From NCBI GenBank assembly GCA_937912125.1, contig CALDOK010000193.1, positions 17,060 to 81,059 of the forward strand: a stretch of 64,000 nucleotides of DNA, read 5' to 3'. The notes under the pieces are model-generated. The model worked only from the letters and a program-made list of their open reading frames with translations. It searched no databases and was not told the origin of the DNA. The DNA is from an uncultured Pseudomonadota bacterium (GTDB lineage Bacteria; Myxococcota_A; UBA796; JAFGLY01). The position numbers were made by a program, and so were the translations under genes. Shown here piece by piece: positions 48,103-57,888 of the stretch; within the stretch, counting starts at the first letter, position 1; each line of letters starts with the position of its first letter.

Positions 48103-49671
48103 ATGGCACGCCCCACCCTCGGCCGCCGCCCGTCACGGGACACCTGGTTCGCAGGGGTCGCGCTGGCGCTGCTCGCCGTGGTGCTGGCCAGCGCCATGGG
48201 CTTCGAGCTCGCCAGCTTCGACGGCTTCCAGGCGGGCTTCCACGCCGTGCCCCTGGACGACTCCTGGATCCACTATGTCTACGCCGAGTCCCTGGGGTCC
48301 CACCTGCGCCTGGACTACAACCCCGGCCAAGCCGAGGCGGGCTTCACCTCCCTGACCTGGGTGATCGCCCTGGCGCCCCTGCTGCGGCTGGGCGTCGAGG
48401 CCTGCCTGGCCTCCAAGCTGCTGGGGATGGCCGCCCTGCTGGGCCTGGCCATGGCGCTGTTCCTGTGGCTGCGGGAGCACGCCCACCCGGCCCTGGCCGC
48501 CGCCGTGGCCCTGCTGGCGGCGGCCGAGCCCGTCTTCGGCTTCTCGGCGCTGTCGGGCATGGAGGTCATGCCCTACGCCCTGGCCATGGTGGTCACCGTG
48601 ATCCTGCTGCTGCGCAGCCGCTGGGGCTGGGCCGCGGCGGGGCTGGCCTTGACCATCGTCACCCGCCCGGACGGGGCGATCCTGGTGGCCTTCGTCTGGG
48701 CCCTGGCCCTCGGCCACGCCCTGGTCCCCCGGCTCTTCGCGGGCAAGCCGCCGACCTGGCGCGGGCTGCTTCTGCTCGTGCTGCTCCCGGCTGGCGCCGC
48801 CGGGGCCTGGGCTCTGTACTGCCACGGCGCCACCGGCCGCTGGCTGCCCAACGCCTACTTCCTGCGCACCCACGAGCTGGACCAGGTCTGGAGCCCCGAC
48901 AAGGTGTTGATGCTGGTGCGGCAGACCATGGACACCTTCCTGCCCATCGCCGCCCCGTGGAAGGGGGCCTGGCTGGCGGCCGGGGCCGCCTACGGCCTGA
49001 TCCGCTGGCGAGGCTGGGGGCTGCTCCTGCTGGTCTTCCCCGCCTGCTTCGGCCTGGCCCTGGGCCTGGGCGCGGTGGACGTGCTCAACGGAACCTTCCA
49101 GGGCAACCGCTACCTGGTGCCCATCTACCCCTTCGTGCTCGGGCTGCAGGCCCTGGGCATCGCCGGCCTGGTGAAGCTCACCCGGACGCTGCTGCACCTC
49201 GACACCCGCACCTGGCGCTGGCTCGAGCCCGCGCTGGGCCTGGGCCTGCTGCTGCCCCTGCTGCTGCCTCCCGCCCAGCTCGCCTCCCGCCGCCAGGCCA
49301 CCCAGCAGGCCTTCGCCCAGGCCTGCAAGAACATCGAGGAGATGCAGGTGGCCCTGGGCCACTGGGTGCGCACCGAGACCGCCCCCGACGCCGTGATCGC
49401 CACCCACGACGCGGGCGCCATCCGCTACCTGGGCCGGCGCGAGACCATCGACGTGGTGGGGCTGAACACCACCACCCCAGGCCTGGCCTATGCCGACCCT
49501 GCGGTGCTCGAGCGGCATGCCGACTGGCTGATCACCTTCGACGGCCGCACCCCCCAGCTGGCCTGGGCCTACCGCGACAGGGTGGAGCAGCGGGTGGTGC
49601 TGCCCGACAACCTGGTCTGCGCCGAGGACACCATGGTGGTCTACCGGCTCGGTCGTTCCGGCACACCCTGA
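48103..49671 (+). CDS. GT-C-fold glycosyltransferase-like membrane protein
   Basis: VPLDDSWIHYVYAESLG early acidic loop, many TM segments, WLPNAYFLRT. Confidence 0.75.
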   Translation: MARPTLGRRPSRDTWFAGVALALLAVVLASAMGFELASFDGFQAGFHAVPLDDSWIHYVYAESLGSHLRLDYNPGQAEAGFTSLTWVIALAPLLRLGVEACLASKLLGMAALLGLAMALFLWLREHAHPALAAAVALLAAAEPVFGFSALSGMEVMPYALAMVVTVILLLRSRWGWAAAGLALTIVTRPDGAILVAFVWALALGHALVPRLFAGKPPTWRGLLLLVLLPAGAAGAWALYCHGATGRWLPNAYFLRTHELDQVWSPDKVLMLVRQTMDTFLPIAAPWKGAWLAAGAAYGLIRWRGWGLLLLVFPACFGLALGLGAVDVLNGTFQGNRYLVPIYPFVLGLQALGIAGLVKLTRTLLHLDTRTWRWLEPALGLGLLLPLLLPPAQLASRRQATQQAFAQACKNIEEMQVALGHWVRTETAPDAVIATHDAGAIRYLGRRETIDVVGLNTTTPGLAYADPAVLERHADWLITFDGRTPQLAWAYRDRVEQRVVLPDNLVCAEDTMVVYRLGRSGTP

Positions 49672-49716
49672 GGGAACCCGCTGCGAGCGCCACGTCGACG
49701 GAGTATGCTCCCCGCC

Positions 49717-51027
49717 ATGCGTCCCAAGCTCCCATGCCTGCTCATGGCCCTGGTCCTGCCGGCCTGCACCCCCAAGCCGGAAAAGACACCATTCGAGGCC
49801 AGGAACCTGCTGATCATCTCGGTGGACACCTACCGCCGGGACTACCTGGCCCGCTACGGAAGCGACCGCGGGCTCACCCCCTTCATGGACGAACTGGCCG
49901 CCCGCAGCCTGGCGCTGGATCGCCACAGCAGCTGCTCCGACTGGACCCTCCCGGGCGTGCTCTGCGCCGCCAACGGCCGCGACACCCTGGACCTTGGCTA
50001 CGTGGCCAAGCTGCCCAGCACCTACCGGGAGCTGGTGCCAGAGCGCCCCAGCCTGGCCTCGTGGATGCGGGATCAGGGCTTCTACACCCAGCTGATCACC
50101 TCCAACGGCTGGCTGGACGGCGACTGGCACCACGACTCCGGCTGGAGCTACGTCGAGCACCCGCGCTCCGACGGCGCCAGGACCCTGTGGGACTACTCCC
50201 TCACCAAGCTCGAAGAGGCCAAGCTCTCCGACGAGACGATGGAGGACGGCTGGTTCATCCAGCTCCACCTCAAAGAAGCTCACAGCCCATACACGCCCCC
50301 CGACGCCTACCTCGACGGCTTGGCTGCACTGGGCGAGATCGACTACGACCTGACCACCAGCATCGGCCACGACGACGCCCGCTTCGGCCTGCAGGGGATG
50401 GAACCCGAGGAACGCGAGCTGGTCATGGACCACCTCGAGCTGCGCTACGACGGCGAGATGGCCTACGAGGACGACCTGATCGCTGAGATCTGGGCCGACG
50501 CCAACAGCCGCGGCCTGCTCGAGAACACACTGGTGGTGGTGTGGACCGACCACGGCGAGCAGCAGTACGAGCGGGAGCACTGGGGCCATGCCTACGAGCT
50601 GTACCAGGAAGAGGTCGGGGCCCTGGCCCTGTTCTGGCACCGGGACATCCAGCCGCGAAGCTGGATCGAGCCCACCAGCCACATCGACATCGCGCCCACC
50701 ATCCTGCAGTGGTTCGACCTCCCGATCCCCAGCGAGGTCACCGGCTACCCTGCGGGCGAGGCCCCCTTCGATCGGCCCATCTATCAGGACACGGTGGGCC
50801 GGGTGGGGCCCCTCATCCGGGTCAACCGCGGCGACCTGAGCATGCACTACGACTACCAGGCCGGCTCACTGGAGGTCTACGACACCGCCGCGGACCCCAG
50901 CCAGAGCACCGACCTGTACGACCCCTTCGATCCCGACCACACCTCCCTGTGGGAGCTCACTGACGCCTACGCGGATGAGCTCGAGCCCCTGGTGCAAGAG
51001 TACCAGCGCGGGGAGGCGGCGCGCTGA
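49717..51027 (+). CDS. Sulfatase / alkaline-phosphatase-superfamily lipoprotein
   Basis: LVLPACTPKPEK lipobox; LLIISVDTYRRDYLARYG, VVVWTDHGEQQYEREHWGH; start placed after TATGCT box. Confidence 0.82.
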   Translation: MRPKLPCLLMALVLPACTPKPEKTPFEARNLLIISVDTYRRDYLARYGSDRGLTPFMDELAARSLALDRHSSCSDWTLPGVLCAANGRDTLDLGYVAKLPSTYRELVPERPSLASWMRDQGFYTQLITSNGWLDGDWHHDSGWSYVEHPRSDGARTLWDYSLTKLEEAKLSDETMEDGWFIQLHLKEAHSPYTPPDAYLDGLAALGEIDYDLTTSIGHDDARFGLQGMEPEERELVMDHLELRYDGEMAYEDDLIAEIWADANSRGLLENTLVVVWTDHGEQQYEREHWGHAYELYQEEVGALALFWHRDIQPRSWIEPTSHIDIAPTILQWFDLPIPSEVTGYPAGEAPFDRPIYQDTVGRVGPLIRVNRGDLSMHYDYQAGSLEVYDTAADPSQSTDLYDPFDPDHTSLWELTDAYADELEPLVQEYQRGEAAR

Positions 51028-51039
51028 CGCCGGGCAACC

Positions 51040-52851
51040 TCAGAGCATGCCCTCGATGGCCGCGAGCAGCGACTGACAGCGCATGAGCTCGAGCTCGTCG
51101 TCCTGCTCCTGGCAGGCGGAGCGCAGCAGGGGGACCGCCTCGGCGTAGCGCTCGACGTTGGCCAGCAAGACCGCGATGTTCATGCGGGCGACGGGATCCA
51201 CGGGGCCGCGGACGAGCACCGCGAGGGCCGGCTCCAGGGCGTCGCGCCGGGCGTAGATGTCCACCTCGAGGGAGCGAAAGGCCAGCCCGAGCGCCGGGTT
51301 GTCCGCGGGGGGCTCGGCCGCGGTCACCAGCGCCAGTGTCCCCTCCTCGTCGTCGGTCAGCTGCAGCAGCAGGCTGGCGTGGTTGAAGCGCGCGGACGGC
51401 TCCAGGGCCGCGGGTCCGCCCGCCGGCTCGATCAAGGCGTCGGCGGCGGTGAGATCCCTCGCCGCGGCCGCACAGGCGTGGGCCAGCCGCGCCAGCCGGG
51501 CCTGCACGGCGGGGTCGGCGAAGGCGGGCGCCTCGCGCGCGCGGGCCAGGCAGCCGGCGTAGTCTCCGGCGTTGTTCAGCTCCGCGACGCTGTTGTACAG
51601 CGCGCTCCACTCGCCCGCCGCCGACAGGGCCTGGGCGAGCTCAGGGGTGCGCGCCAGGGGGTGGTTGGTCCCCAGAAAGTCAGCGGTGTCCAGCAACAGG
51701 GAGCTGTCGGGCCAGCGCTGCAGGCCGACCACCGCAGCAGCGGCCGCGTCGCCGTAGCGACCCTCGGCGATCAGCAGCCGCAGCTCGGCAGCGGCGAGCT
51801 CAGCCGAGGCGCCCAGCTTGGCCTGGACCCGCTCGAGGGTGACCCGGGCCTCTGTGACGCTGGCCAGATCGAGCTGGAGCACCACCAGCTCGGATGCACC
51901 CTCGCGCACCTGCCGCAGGTAGCTCTGCTCGCCCGACGCCGTCAGGATCCCCGCCACCCCGCCTCGCCGATCCACGCGGATCCAGGTGTCGCCCTCGAAG
52001 GCGGTCTCGAGGGCGGCCATGGCCTGCTCGGGCCGCCCCAGGCGCAGCTCACACAGGCCCAGCAGCACCACCACCTCGCCCGCATGTGGATCGGCCTGAA
52101 CAGCCTGCCTGAGCAAGCTGGCGGCACCCTGGTAGTCCTCCGCCTGCATCAGCCGACGGGCGGTGAGCACGGCGGACATCACGGGGTCCACGTCCTCGCT
52201 CAGCACCGCAGCAGCCTCTTCGTAGCGACCCTCGGCGGTGAGGATGCGAGACTCGAGGGCCGCCAACGCGTCGGGCTGGTCCGCCAGTCGACACAGGACC
52301 AGCTGCTGGCGCGCCTGCTCGATGTGGCCCTCTTCGAGCTCCACCTTGCCCAGCTCACAGGCCAGGACCTTGGGGTCGTGGTGTGCGCTGGCCTGCTGTA
52401 GCGCCGCCCGAGCCCGGGCGGTGTCGCCGGTGCGCATCAGCCCCTGGGCCAGCAGGCGCAGGCTGTCGATGTTCTCGGGATCTGCCAACAGCAGCGACTC
52501 CGCGATGGCGATGGACTGCTCGAAGCGCTCGATGGCGAAGGCCGCCTCGGCCAGGGTCCGGGCCAGCGGGAGCTGATCGGGGAAGCGCTCCATCAGCTCC
52601 GACGCCAGGGCGTAGGCCTCGGGCGCCCGATCCTGGTACAGCAGCGCGGCGGCCAGGGCGCCGCTGCACATGCCGCAGCCCGAGTCGCGGCGCAGGGCTT
52701 TGCGCAGGTGCTTCTCGGCCGCGACGGGATCGCCCTGCATCAGGGCCTCGGCCCCGAGGTTGTACGCGCTCACAGCCCCATCCTCCGCAGGCTCCCAGTG
52801 TTCACCACCCGCCAGCGCTGCGGCGATGGCGAGCAGGGGCAAGATGGGCAT
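51040..52851 (-). CDS. TPR-repeat secreted protein
   Basis: Signal-like MPILPLLAIAAALAGG; repeated TPR helices such as AEKHLRKALRRDSGC, ASLLRQAVQADPHAGEVVVLLGLCELRLGRPEQAMAAL. Confidence 0.8.
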   Translation of the reverse strand: MPILPLLAIAAALAGGEHWEPAEDGAVSAYNLGAEALMQGDPVAAEKHLRKALRRDSGCGMCSGALAAALLYQDRAPEAYALASELMERFPDQLPLARTLAEAAFAIERFEQSIAIAESLLLADPENIDSLRLLAQGLMRTGDTARARAALQQASAHHDPKVLACELGKVELEEGHIEQARQQLVLCRLADQPDALAALESRILTAEGRYEEAAAVLSEDVDPVMSAVLTARRLMQAEDYQGAASLLRQAVQADPHAGEVVVLLGLCELRLGRPEQAMAALETAFEGDTWIRVDRRGGVAGILTASGEQSYLRQVREGASELVVLQLDLASVTEARVTLERVQAKLGASAELAAAELRLLIAEGRYGDAAAAAVVGLQRWPDSSLLLDTADFLGTNHPLARTPELAQALSAAGEWSALYNSVAELNNAGDYAGCLARAREAPAFADPAVQARLARLAHACAAAARDLTAADALIEPAGGPAALEPSARFNHASLLLQLTDDEEGTLALVTAAEPPADNPALGLAFRSLEVDIYARRDALEPALAVLVRGPVDPVARMNIAVLLANVERYAEAVPLLRSACQEQDDELELMRCQSLLAAIEGML

Positions 52852-53163
52852 GGAGCTCTCCGTGGAGGGAGTGACCAGTCTATCGCAGCCATGCAGGGTC
52901 ATCGGTCCCTGACACGACTCTTGGGTGAGACGCTCATCCGCGACGGGTACCGAAGCGCCGACTACCTCCGCCGCGAGCCCCTGCTGGCGGGGCGGCCCGA
53001 GCACCCCCGGCTGCCGCAGGCCACCGCCCGCGCGGACGACTTGTGGGTACGGTGCCCAAGGGTGCCAACCTGGCCGACCGCCTGCGCCTGCTCCAGGCCC
53101 GCCGCCAGCTGGGCCGACCTGATCTGGTTCGAGCTGGAGCGGGCCTGACGCCGCCAGTCGGAT

Positions 53164-54459
53164 CTAACCCCGTCGACGATTCTTCCTCTTCTTGGCCTTC
53201 TTGTTTCGCTTTTTGCCCGCATCGTCGTCCTGCTCCGGCACCAGCAGGAACTCCTGGATGAAGCGCTCCAGCTCGGGCGCGTGCTCCAGTCGCCAGTCCA
53301 GGAAGCCGGGCAGCAGCGCCTCGTTCAGGTGCAGCGCGTAGATGGAGGCGTCCAGCAGATCGACCTGCTCCGCGCGGGCATGCAGCTGCAGGATCTGCAG
53401 GAACGGGCTGTCGAAGCGATCCTCGAGGGGGTCGCCCTCCATGGCGGCGACCGCGATCAGCACCCGCTGACGCTCCAGCTCGATGGGCGAGATGTCTGGC
53501 TGCTTCAGCCGGAAGGCCATGGCACCCATGCGGTACATGTTCAGGGCGGAGGCGACCAGCTCGGCCTCGGGGCCCTTGCCCTGAGGCACCTCCATCAGCA
53601 TGACGCCCTCGGGCATCTCGATGTCCACCTGCGACCAGTCCAGCTCGACCCGGCGCAGCGTGAGACCCTCCATGCTGGCGAGCTGGCCGATGGAGGCCCA
53701 GCCCATGCCGTAGGTCGGGTTGCACGCCACGGAGCGCAGGACGCTCTCCCAAGCGCCGGCGGTGTCACCCAGCTTGTACCGCACGTCACCCAGGAAGCGG
53801 TGGGCAGTCCAGAAGCAGGCGTCGACCTCGATGGCCTGCCGATACCCCTGCTCAGCGCCCTGGAGATCGCCGCGCGCGAAGCGCGCATCCCCAAGGTAGG
53901 TCCAGTACACCGGCTCAGTGGGGCAGGCCTGGATCGCCTCGAGGTAGGCCGCCTCGGCCTCGTCCCAGCGCGCCGCGCTGAAGGCCGCCTCCGCCGCCTC
54001 GAAGGCCCGCTCGGCCTCGGGCGGGCAGCCGACCTCGTTGACGACCACCGGGGCCTCCACCAGCCCCAGGTCCTGCAGCAGGGTGTTCAAGGCGGCGGCG
54101 GGCAAGGGGCTGTCCGGGTCCAGCTCGTTCGCCCGCTGGTAGTCGTCCACCGCGGCCTGGTAGAGCGCAGCCTGCCGCTCGGGATCGAGCTCGCCGTTGG
54201 CGTAGCCCAGCGCCAGGCGCGCATGGAGCATCAAGGCGGGGATGTCGTCGGGGTCGGCCGCGAGCACGCCCTCCACGATCTGCATCGCCTGGTCGCGCAG
54301 CCCCTGCCGCTCGGCGGCCTCGGCCAGGTCCAGGGCCGATCCGGCGGCCACCGCCTGCGCCAGGTCGGCCTGAGTGATGGCGCCGGGGGCCTGGGCCAAG
54401 GCGGCCTGCGGCAGCGCGAACGCCGCCGCGGTCGAGATGGTGAACGCGAGCCTACCCAT
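53164..54459 (-). CDS. TPR-repeat secreted protein with basic Lys/Arg tail
   Basis: Signal MGRLAFTISTAAAFALPQAALAQ; TPR motifs; tail KKRNKKAKKRKNRRRG. Confidence 0.8.
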   Translation of the reverse strand: MGRLAFTISTAAAFALPQAALAQAPGAITQADLAQAVAAGSALDLAEAAERQGLRDQAMQIVEGVLAADPDDIPALMLHARLALGYANGELDPERQAALYQAAVDDYQRANELDPDSPLPAAALNTLLQDLGLVEAPVVVNEVGCPPEAERAFEAAEAAFSAARWDEAEAAYLEAIQACPTEPVYWTYLGDARFARGDLQGAEQGYRQAIEVDACFWTAHRFLGDVRYKLGDTAGAWESVLRSVACNPTYGMGWASIGQLASMEGLTLRRVELDWSQVDIEMPEGVMLMEVPQGKGPEAELVASALNMYRMGAMAFRLKQPDISPIELERQRVLIAVAAMEGDPLEDRFDSPFLQILQLHARAEQVDLLDASIYALHLNEALLPGFLDWRLEHAPELERFIQEFLLVPEQDDDAGKKRNKKAKKRKNRRRG

Positions 54460-54591
54460 CGTCTCCTCCCTCGGTATCGCACCACGATGAGGGTACACCG
54501 GCAGAGCGACGCAGGACAACAGGACTCTCCCGGCTTCGCAGGGATGGGACCAGCCCGGTCGGCGACCCGGTAGGCGACCCGAGGACGCCTC

Positions 54592-57500
54592 CTACTCGGT
54601 GGTGATCTGCTCGATCACCACGAAGCCGCCCTCGGTGGCCTCCTCCAGGCTGGCGTAGGCCTGGATGGCCTCGTCCCGGGTGGTGGGAGGGCGGATGCCG
54701 GGCTTGACCATCATGCAGCGGTCCCGACCGCTGCGCTTGGCATGGTAGAGGCCCAGATCGGCCACGGTCACCAGCTGCTCGAGGTCCAGCCCCAGCTCGC
54801 CCGCCGGGTAGAAGGGGCAGCCCACCAGGCCCACCGAGCAGGTGGCGCGCACGGTCCCACCGCCGGGGAGCACGAACTCCCGCGCGGCCACCCTGCGCCG
54901 GAAGCGCTCACCGAAGGCGGACAGGCCCTGCTCGTCGGCACCCAGCAGCACCACCAGGAACTCCTCGCCACCCCAGCGCACCACCACGTCCTGGCCCCGC
55001 GCGGTGTCCTCGAGCAGCTGGCTGAACTGCTCGAGCACCGCGTCGCCCGCGTCGTGGCCGTAGCTGTCGTTGACCGCCTTGAAGTGATCGATGTCGATGA
55101 TGGCCAGCCCCACGTGGTCGGCGATGGTGGGCTTGCGGGCGTCGGCGCCCACGGGCCGGGGGTTGGCGGCCTGGCGGGAGATGGCGTTGACCATGGGACG
55201 GATGGTCTCGGTCAGGAAGCGGCGGTTGCGCAGGTGGGTCAGGCTGTCGCGCAGGGACAGCTCCTTGCGCTCCTCGGCGAGCTTGTGCAGCTCGGCCGTG
55301 CGCTCGGCCACCTTGGCCTCGAGGTCCCGCTGGCGCAGGCGATGCTGCTGCTCCTGCACCCAGAGCACGCCCACGATCAGCAGCACCAAGCCCGCGATCA
55401 CCAGCACCATGAACCAGGTGGTCTCGTAGAAATAGGGCAACACCACGAAGGAGACCGACGCCCCTTCCTCGTTCCAGGCGCCGTAGCCGTTCGAGGCGAT
55501 GACCTGGAAGGTGTAGGTGCCCGGATCCAGGTAGGTGAAGGTGGCCTCGCGACGGGTCTCGGGCCGGCTCCAGACGTCCTGGTTCAGCCGGTGGCGGTAG
55601 GTGACCTTCTCGGGGGCGATGAAGTAGGGGGCCGTGAACAGGAAGTCCAGCCGGACGGCGCCCGGCTGCACCACGATCTCCTGGTGGTAGTCCACCTCGT
55701 CGTTGTCCACGACCACGCCCCGCAGGGTCACCGGCGGGATGGGCTTGGGCCGCAGGGCCTCGGCGGGGTTCACCACCGCGACGCCCCGGGTGGTGGGGAA
55801 CCACAGGCGACCGTCCTGAGTGCGAGTGCCCGCCGCGATGAAGCCGCCGTTGCACTCGGAGCTGGCCATGCCGTCGGCGGTGCCGAAGACCTGGCTGGTG
55901 ACCTCGCGCCGCTGACCGCGCAGGTAGGCGTCGATGTCGCTCTTCTCGACCCGGAACACGCCCCGGTTGCTGCTGCACCACAGGTTGCCCGCGTCGTCCT
56001 CGAGCACCTTCCAGACACGCTCGTCCCACAGCCCATCCTGGCCGGTCAGCACCCGCAGCTCGCCCTCGCTCAGGCGCAGCAGGCCGCCCTCGGTGCCGAA
56101 CCACAGGGTCCCGTCGGCGCTCTCATGCACGGTGAGCAGCTGCAGCTGGTTGGGGGTGAAGCCCTGAGGCAGCTCGAGCGGCTCGAAGCCCAGGCCGGTC
56201 CAGCGCTGCAGCCCACCGCCGTCGAAGCCCACCCAGAGCTGACCTGTGCGGTCCAGGTGAAGCAGGCGCACGGTCATGATGGCCAGCTCGGGGTCTACGT
56301 CCACGAGCTCGAAGTGGTCGTCAACCAGGCGGCACAGACCCTTCTGGGTGCCCACCCAGGTGGTTCCATCCGCGTCCTCGGCCACCGCGTAGACGTAGTT
56401 GGCGGGCAGGCCGTCGCCGGTGGTCCAGCGCGTCCACACCCCCTCGGAGAAGCGGTACAGTCCCATGCCGAAGGTGCCCACCCACAGCGCATCCTGGGGG
56501 TCCTGGTACAGGCCGGTGACCGCGATCTGGTCGACCTGCTCCTGGCCGGCGAAGGGCACCACCTGCTCGCCGTGCATGCGGAACAGGCCCTGCATGGTCC
56601 CGATCCAGACGTAGCCCAGCCGATCCTCGAGCACGCTCAGGACCACCTCGGTGGACAGCCCGTCCCGTCCTCCGTAGGTCACGAAGGCCGCCTCTCGCAG
56701 GCCGTTCAAGCCGCCGGCGTAGGTGCCGATCCACAGGTTGCCCTCGCGGTCTTCGAGCAGCGAGGTCACATGGGGGAAGCTCAGCCCCTCGGAGGTTCCG
56801 TACACCTCGGGGCCGCCGGGGCCCAGGCGGTTCAGGCCGTTGCGGCGGGTGCCGATCCACAGGTTGCCGTCGCGATCCTCGAGCAGGTCGGTGACCTCCA
56901 CGCAGGACAGGCCCTCCTGGGTCGTGGTGCGGGTGTAGTAGTCGCCCTGGATGTGCAGCAGGCCGTGGCCCTCGGTGCCGATCCAGAGGCTGCCGTCCCC
57001 CGCCTGGAGGAAGGCGCGGGCGTGGGTGACCTCGAGCCCTTCGGGCAGTGGAGGCGCCTGGCAGGCACCGTCGGCGAACACGCACACGCCGCCGTTGCGG
57101 CTGGCGACCCACAGCCTGCCCAGCCTGTCCTGGAACAGGGCGATGATCACGTTGTCGCCCAGGGACTCCCGCAGATCCCAGGTCTCGATGCGGCCATCGA
57201 CCATGCGGTCCAGGCCCTCGTCGGTGCCGATCCAGAGGTTGCCGTCGCGGTCCTCGAGCAGCTCGCGCACCACGTCCGAGGACAGGCCGTCGGCGGTGGT
57301 CCAGGCCCGGAACTCGTCGTGCAGGTAGCGCACCACGCCGCCGCCGAGGGTGGAGAACCACAGCCCGCCGTCCCGGGTCTCGATCAGCGCCTGGACGTTG
57401 TTGTTGCCGATGACGGGGGTGCTCTTGGAGTCGAAGGCGTGGAACTCCTGCCCGTCGAAGCGCACCAGGCCGTCCTGGGTGCCCAGCCAGAGGTAGCCGT

Positions 57501-57714
57501 CGCGGGTCTGCAGCAGCTGCTGAACGGAGGTGGACGGCAGGCCGTTGTCCCGGTCCCAGTGCGAGTGCGCGTAGCGGTGGATGGGCTTGTGGGGGTCCAG
57601 GGCGAAGGCCTGGGCGGGCCCCAGCAGGGCCAGCACCAGCACCAGCGCGAGCCACACCACAGGATGGGTTCCTGGGCGGCCGCGGGAGGAGCAGAGGTGG
57701 TGCAGCGTGAGCAT
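54592..57714 (-). CDS. Diguanylate cyclase with double two-component-regulator propeller, Y_Y_Y domain, TM and GGDEF
   Basis: About 14 LWIGT-type blades; DVWSRPETRREATFTYLDPGTYTFQVIASNGYGAW; RGQDVVVRWGGEEFLVVL (I-site plus GGEEF). Confidence 0.93.
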   Translation of the reverse strand: MLTLHHLCSSRGRPGTHPVVWLALVLVLALLGPAQAFALDPHKPIHRYAHSHWDRDNGLPSTSVQQLLQTRDGYLWLGTQDGLVRFDGQEFHAFDSKSTPVIGNNNVQALIETRDGGLWFSTLGGGVVRYLHDEFRAWTTADGLSSDVVRELLEDRDGNLWIGTDEGLDRMVDGRIETWDLRESLGDNVIIALFQDRLGRLWVASRNGGVCVFADGACQAPPLPEGLEVTHARAFLQAGDGSLWIGTEGHGLLHIQGDYYTRTTTQEGLSCVEVTDLLEDRDGNLWIGTRRNGLNRLGPGGPEVYGTSEGLSFPHVTSLLEDREGNLWIGTYAGGLNGLREAAFVTYGGRDGLSTEVVLSVLEDRLGYVWIGTMQGLFRMHGEQVVPFAGQEQVDQIAVTGLYQDPQDALWVGTFGMGLYRFSEGVWTRWTTGDGLPANYVYAVAEDADGTTWVGTQKGLCRLVDDHFELVDVDPELAIMTVRLLHLDRTGQLWVGFDGGGLQRWTGLGFEPLELPQGFTPNQLQLLTVHESADGTLWFGTEGGLLRLSEGELRVLTGQDGLWDERVWKVLEDDAGNLWCSSNRGVFRVEKSDIDAYLRGQRREVTSQVFGTADGMASSECNGGFIAAGTRTQDGRLWFPTTRGVAVVNPAEALRPKPIPPVTLRGVVVDNDEVDYHQEIVVQPGAVRLDFLFTAPYFIAPEKVTYRHRLNQDVWSRPETRREATFTYLDPGTYTFQVIASNGYGAWNEEGASVSFVVLPYFYETTWFMVLVIAGLVLLIVGVLWVQEQQHRLRQRDLEAKVAERTAELHKLAEERKELSLRDSLTHLRNRRFLTETIRPMVNAISRQAANPRPVGADARKPTIADHVGLAIIDIDHFKAVNDSYGHDAGDAVLEQFSQLLEDTARGQDVVVRWGGEEFLVVLLGADEQGLSAFGERFRRRVAAREFVLPGGGTVRATCSVGLVGCPFYPAGELGLDLEQLVTVADLGLYHAKRSGRDRCMMVKPGIRPPTTRDEAIQAYASLEEATEGGFVVIEQITTE

Positions 57715-57888
57715 GGGCGGCTGTCGGGGCGGGGGCTGGTCCCCCTTCGGTCGGAAGGGGGCGCGGCCTGAGGGTGATTCACACGCGGGATCATCCCATC
57801 CTCCACAGTGTAGGTCCACCCTCGCGCCCGGCGGGCCGCTGCAGGCCACCGCGATAGGCTCCGGAGGAGGCCCACACAGCGAGCTAGC

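Noticed and set aside
48133-50847. 904-aa minus-strand ORF
   Set aside because: Gln/Gly/Ala/Val-rich antisense shadow of the GT-C and sulfatase genes.
52852-53163. Short ORFs between the two TPR genes
   Set aside because: Arg/Pro/Ala-rich, overlapping in several frames, no SD or motif.
54742-57771. 1009-aa plus-strand ORF opposite the GGDEF gene
   Set aside because: Shadow ORF of high-GC coding DNA: low-complexity His/Gly/Val composition, no domain-like motifs, fully antisense to a well-supported gene.
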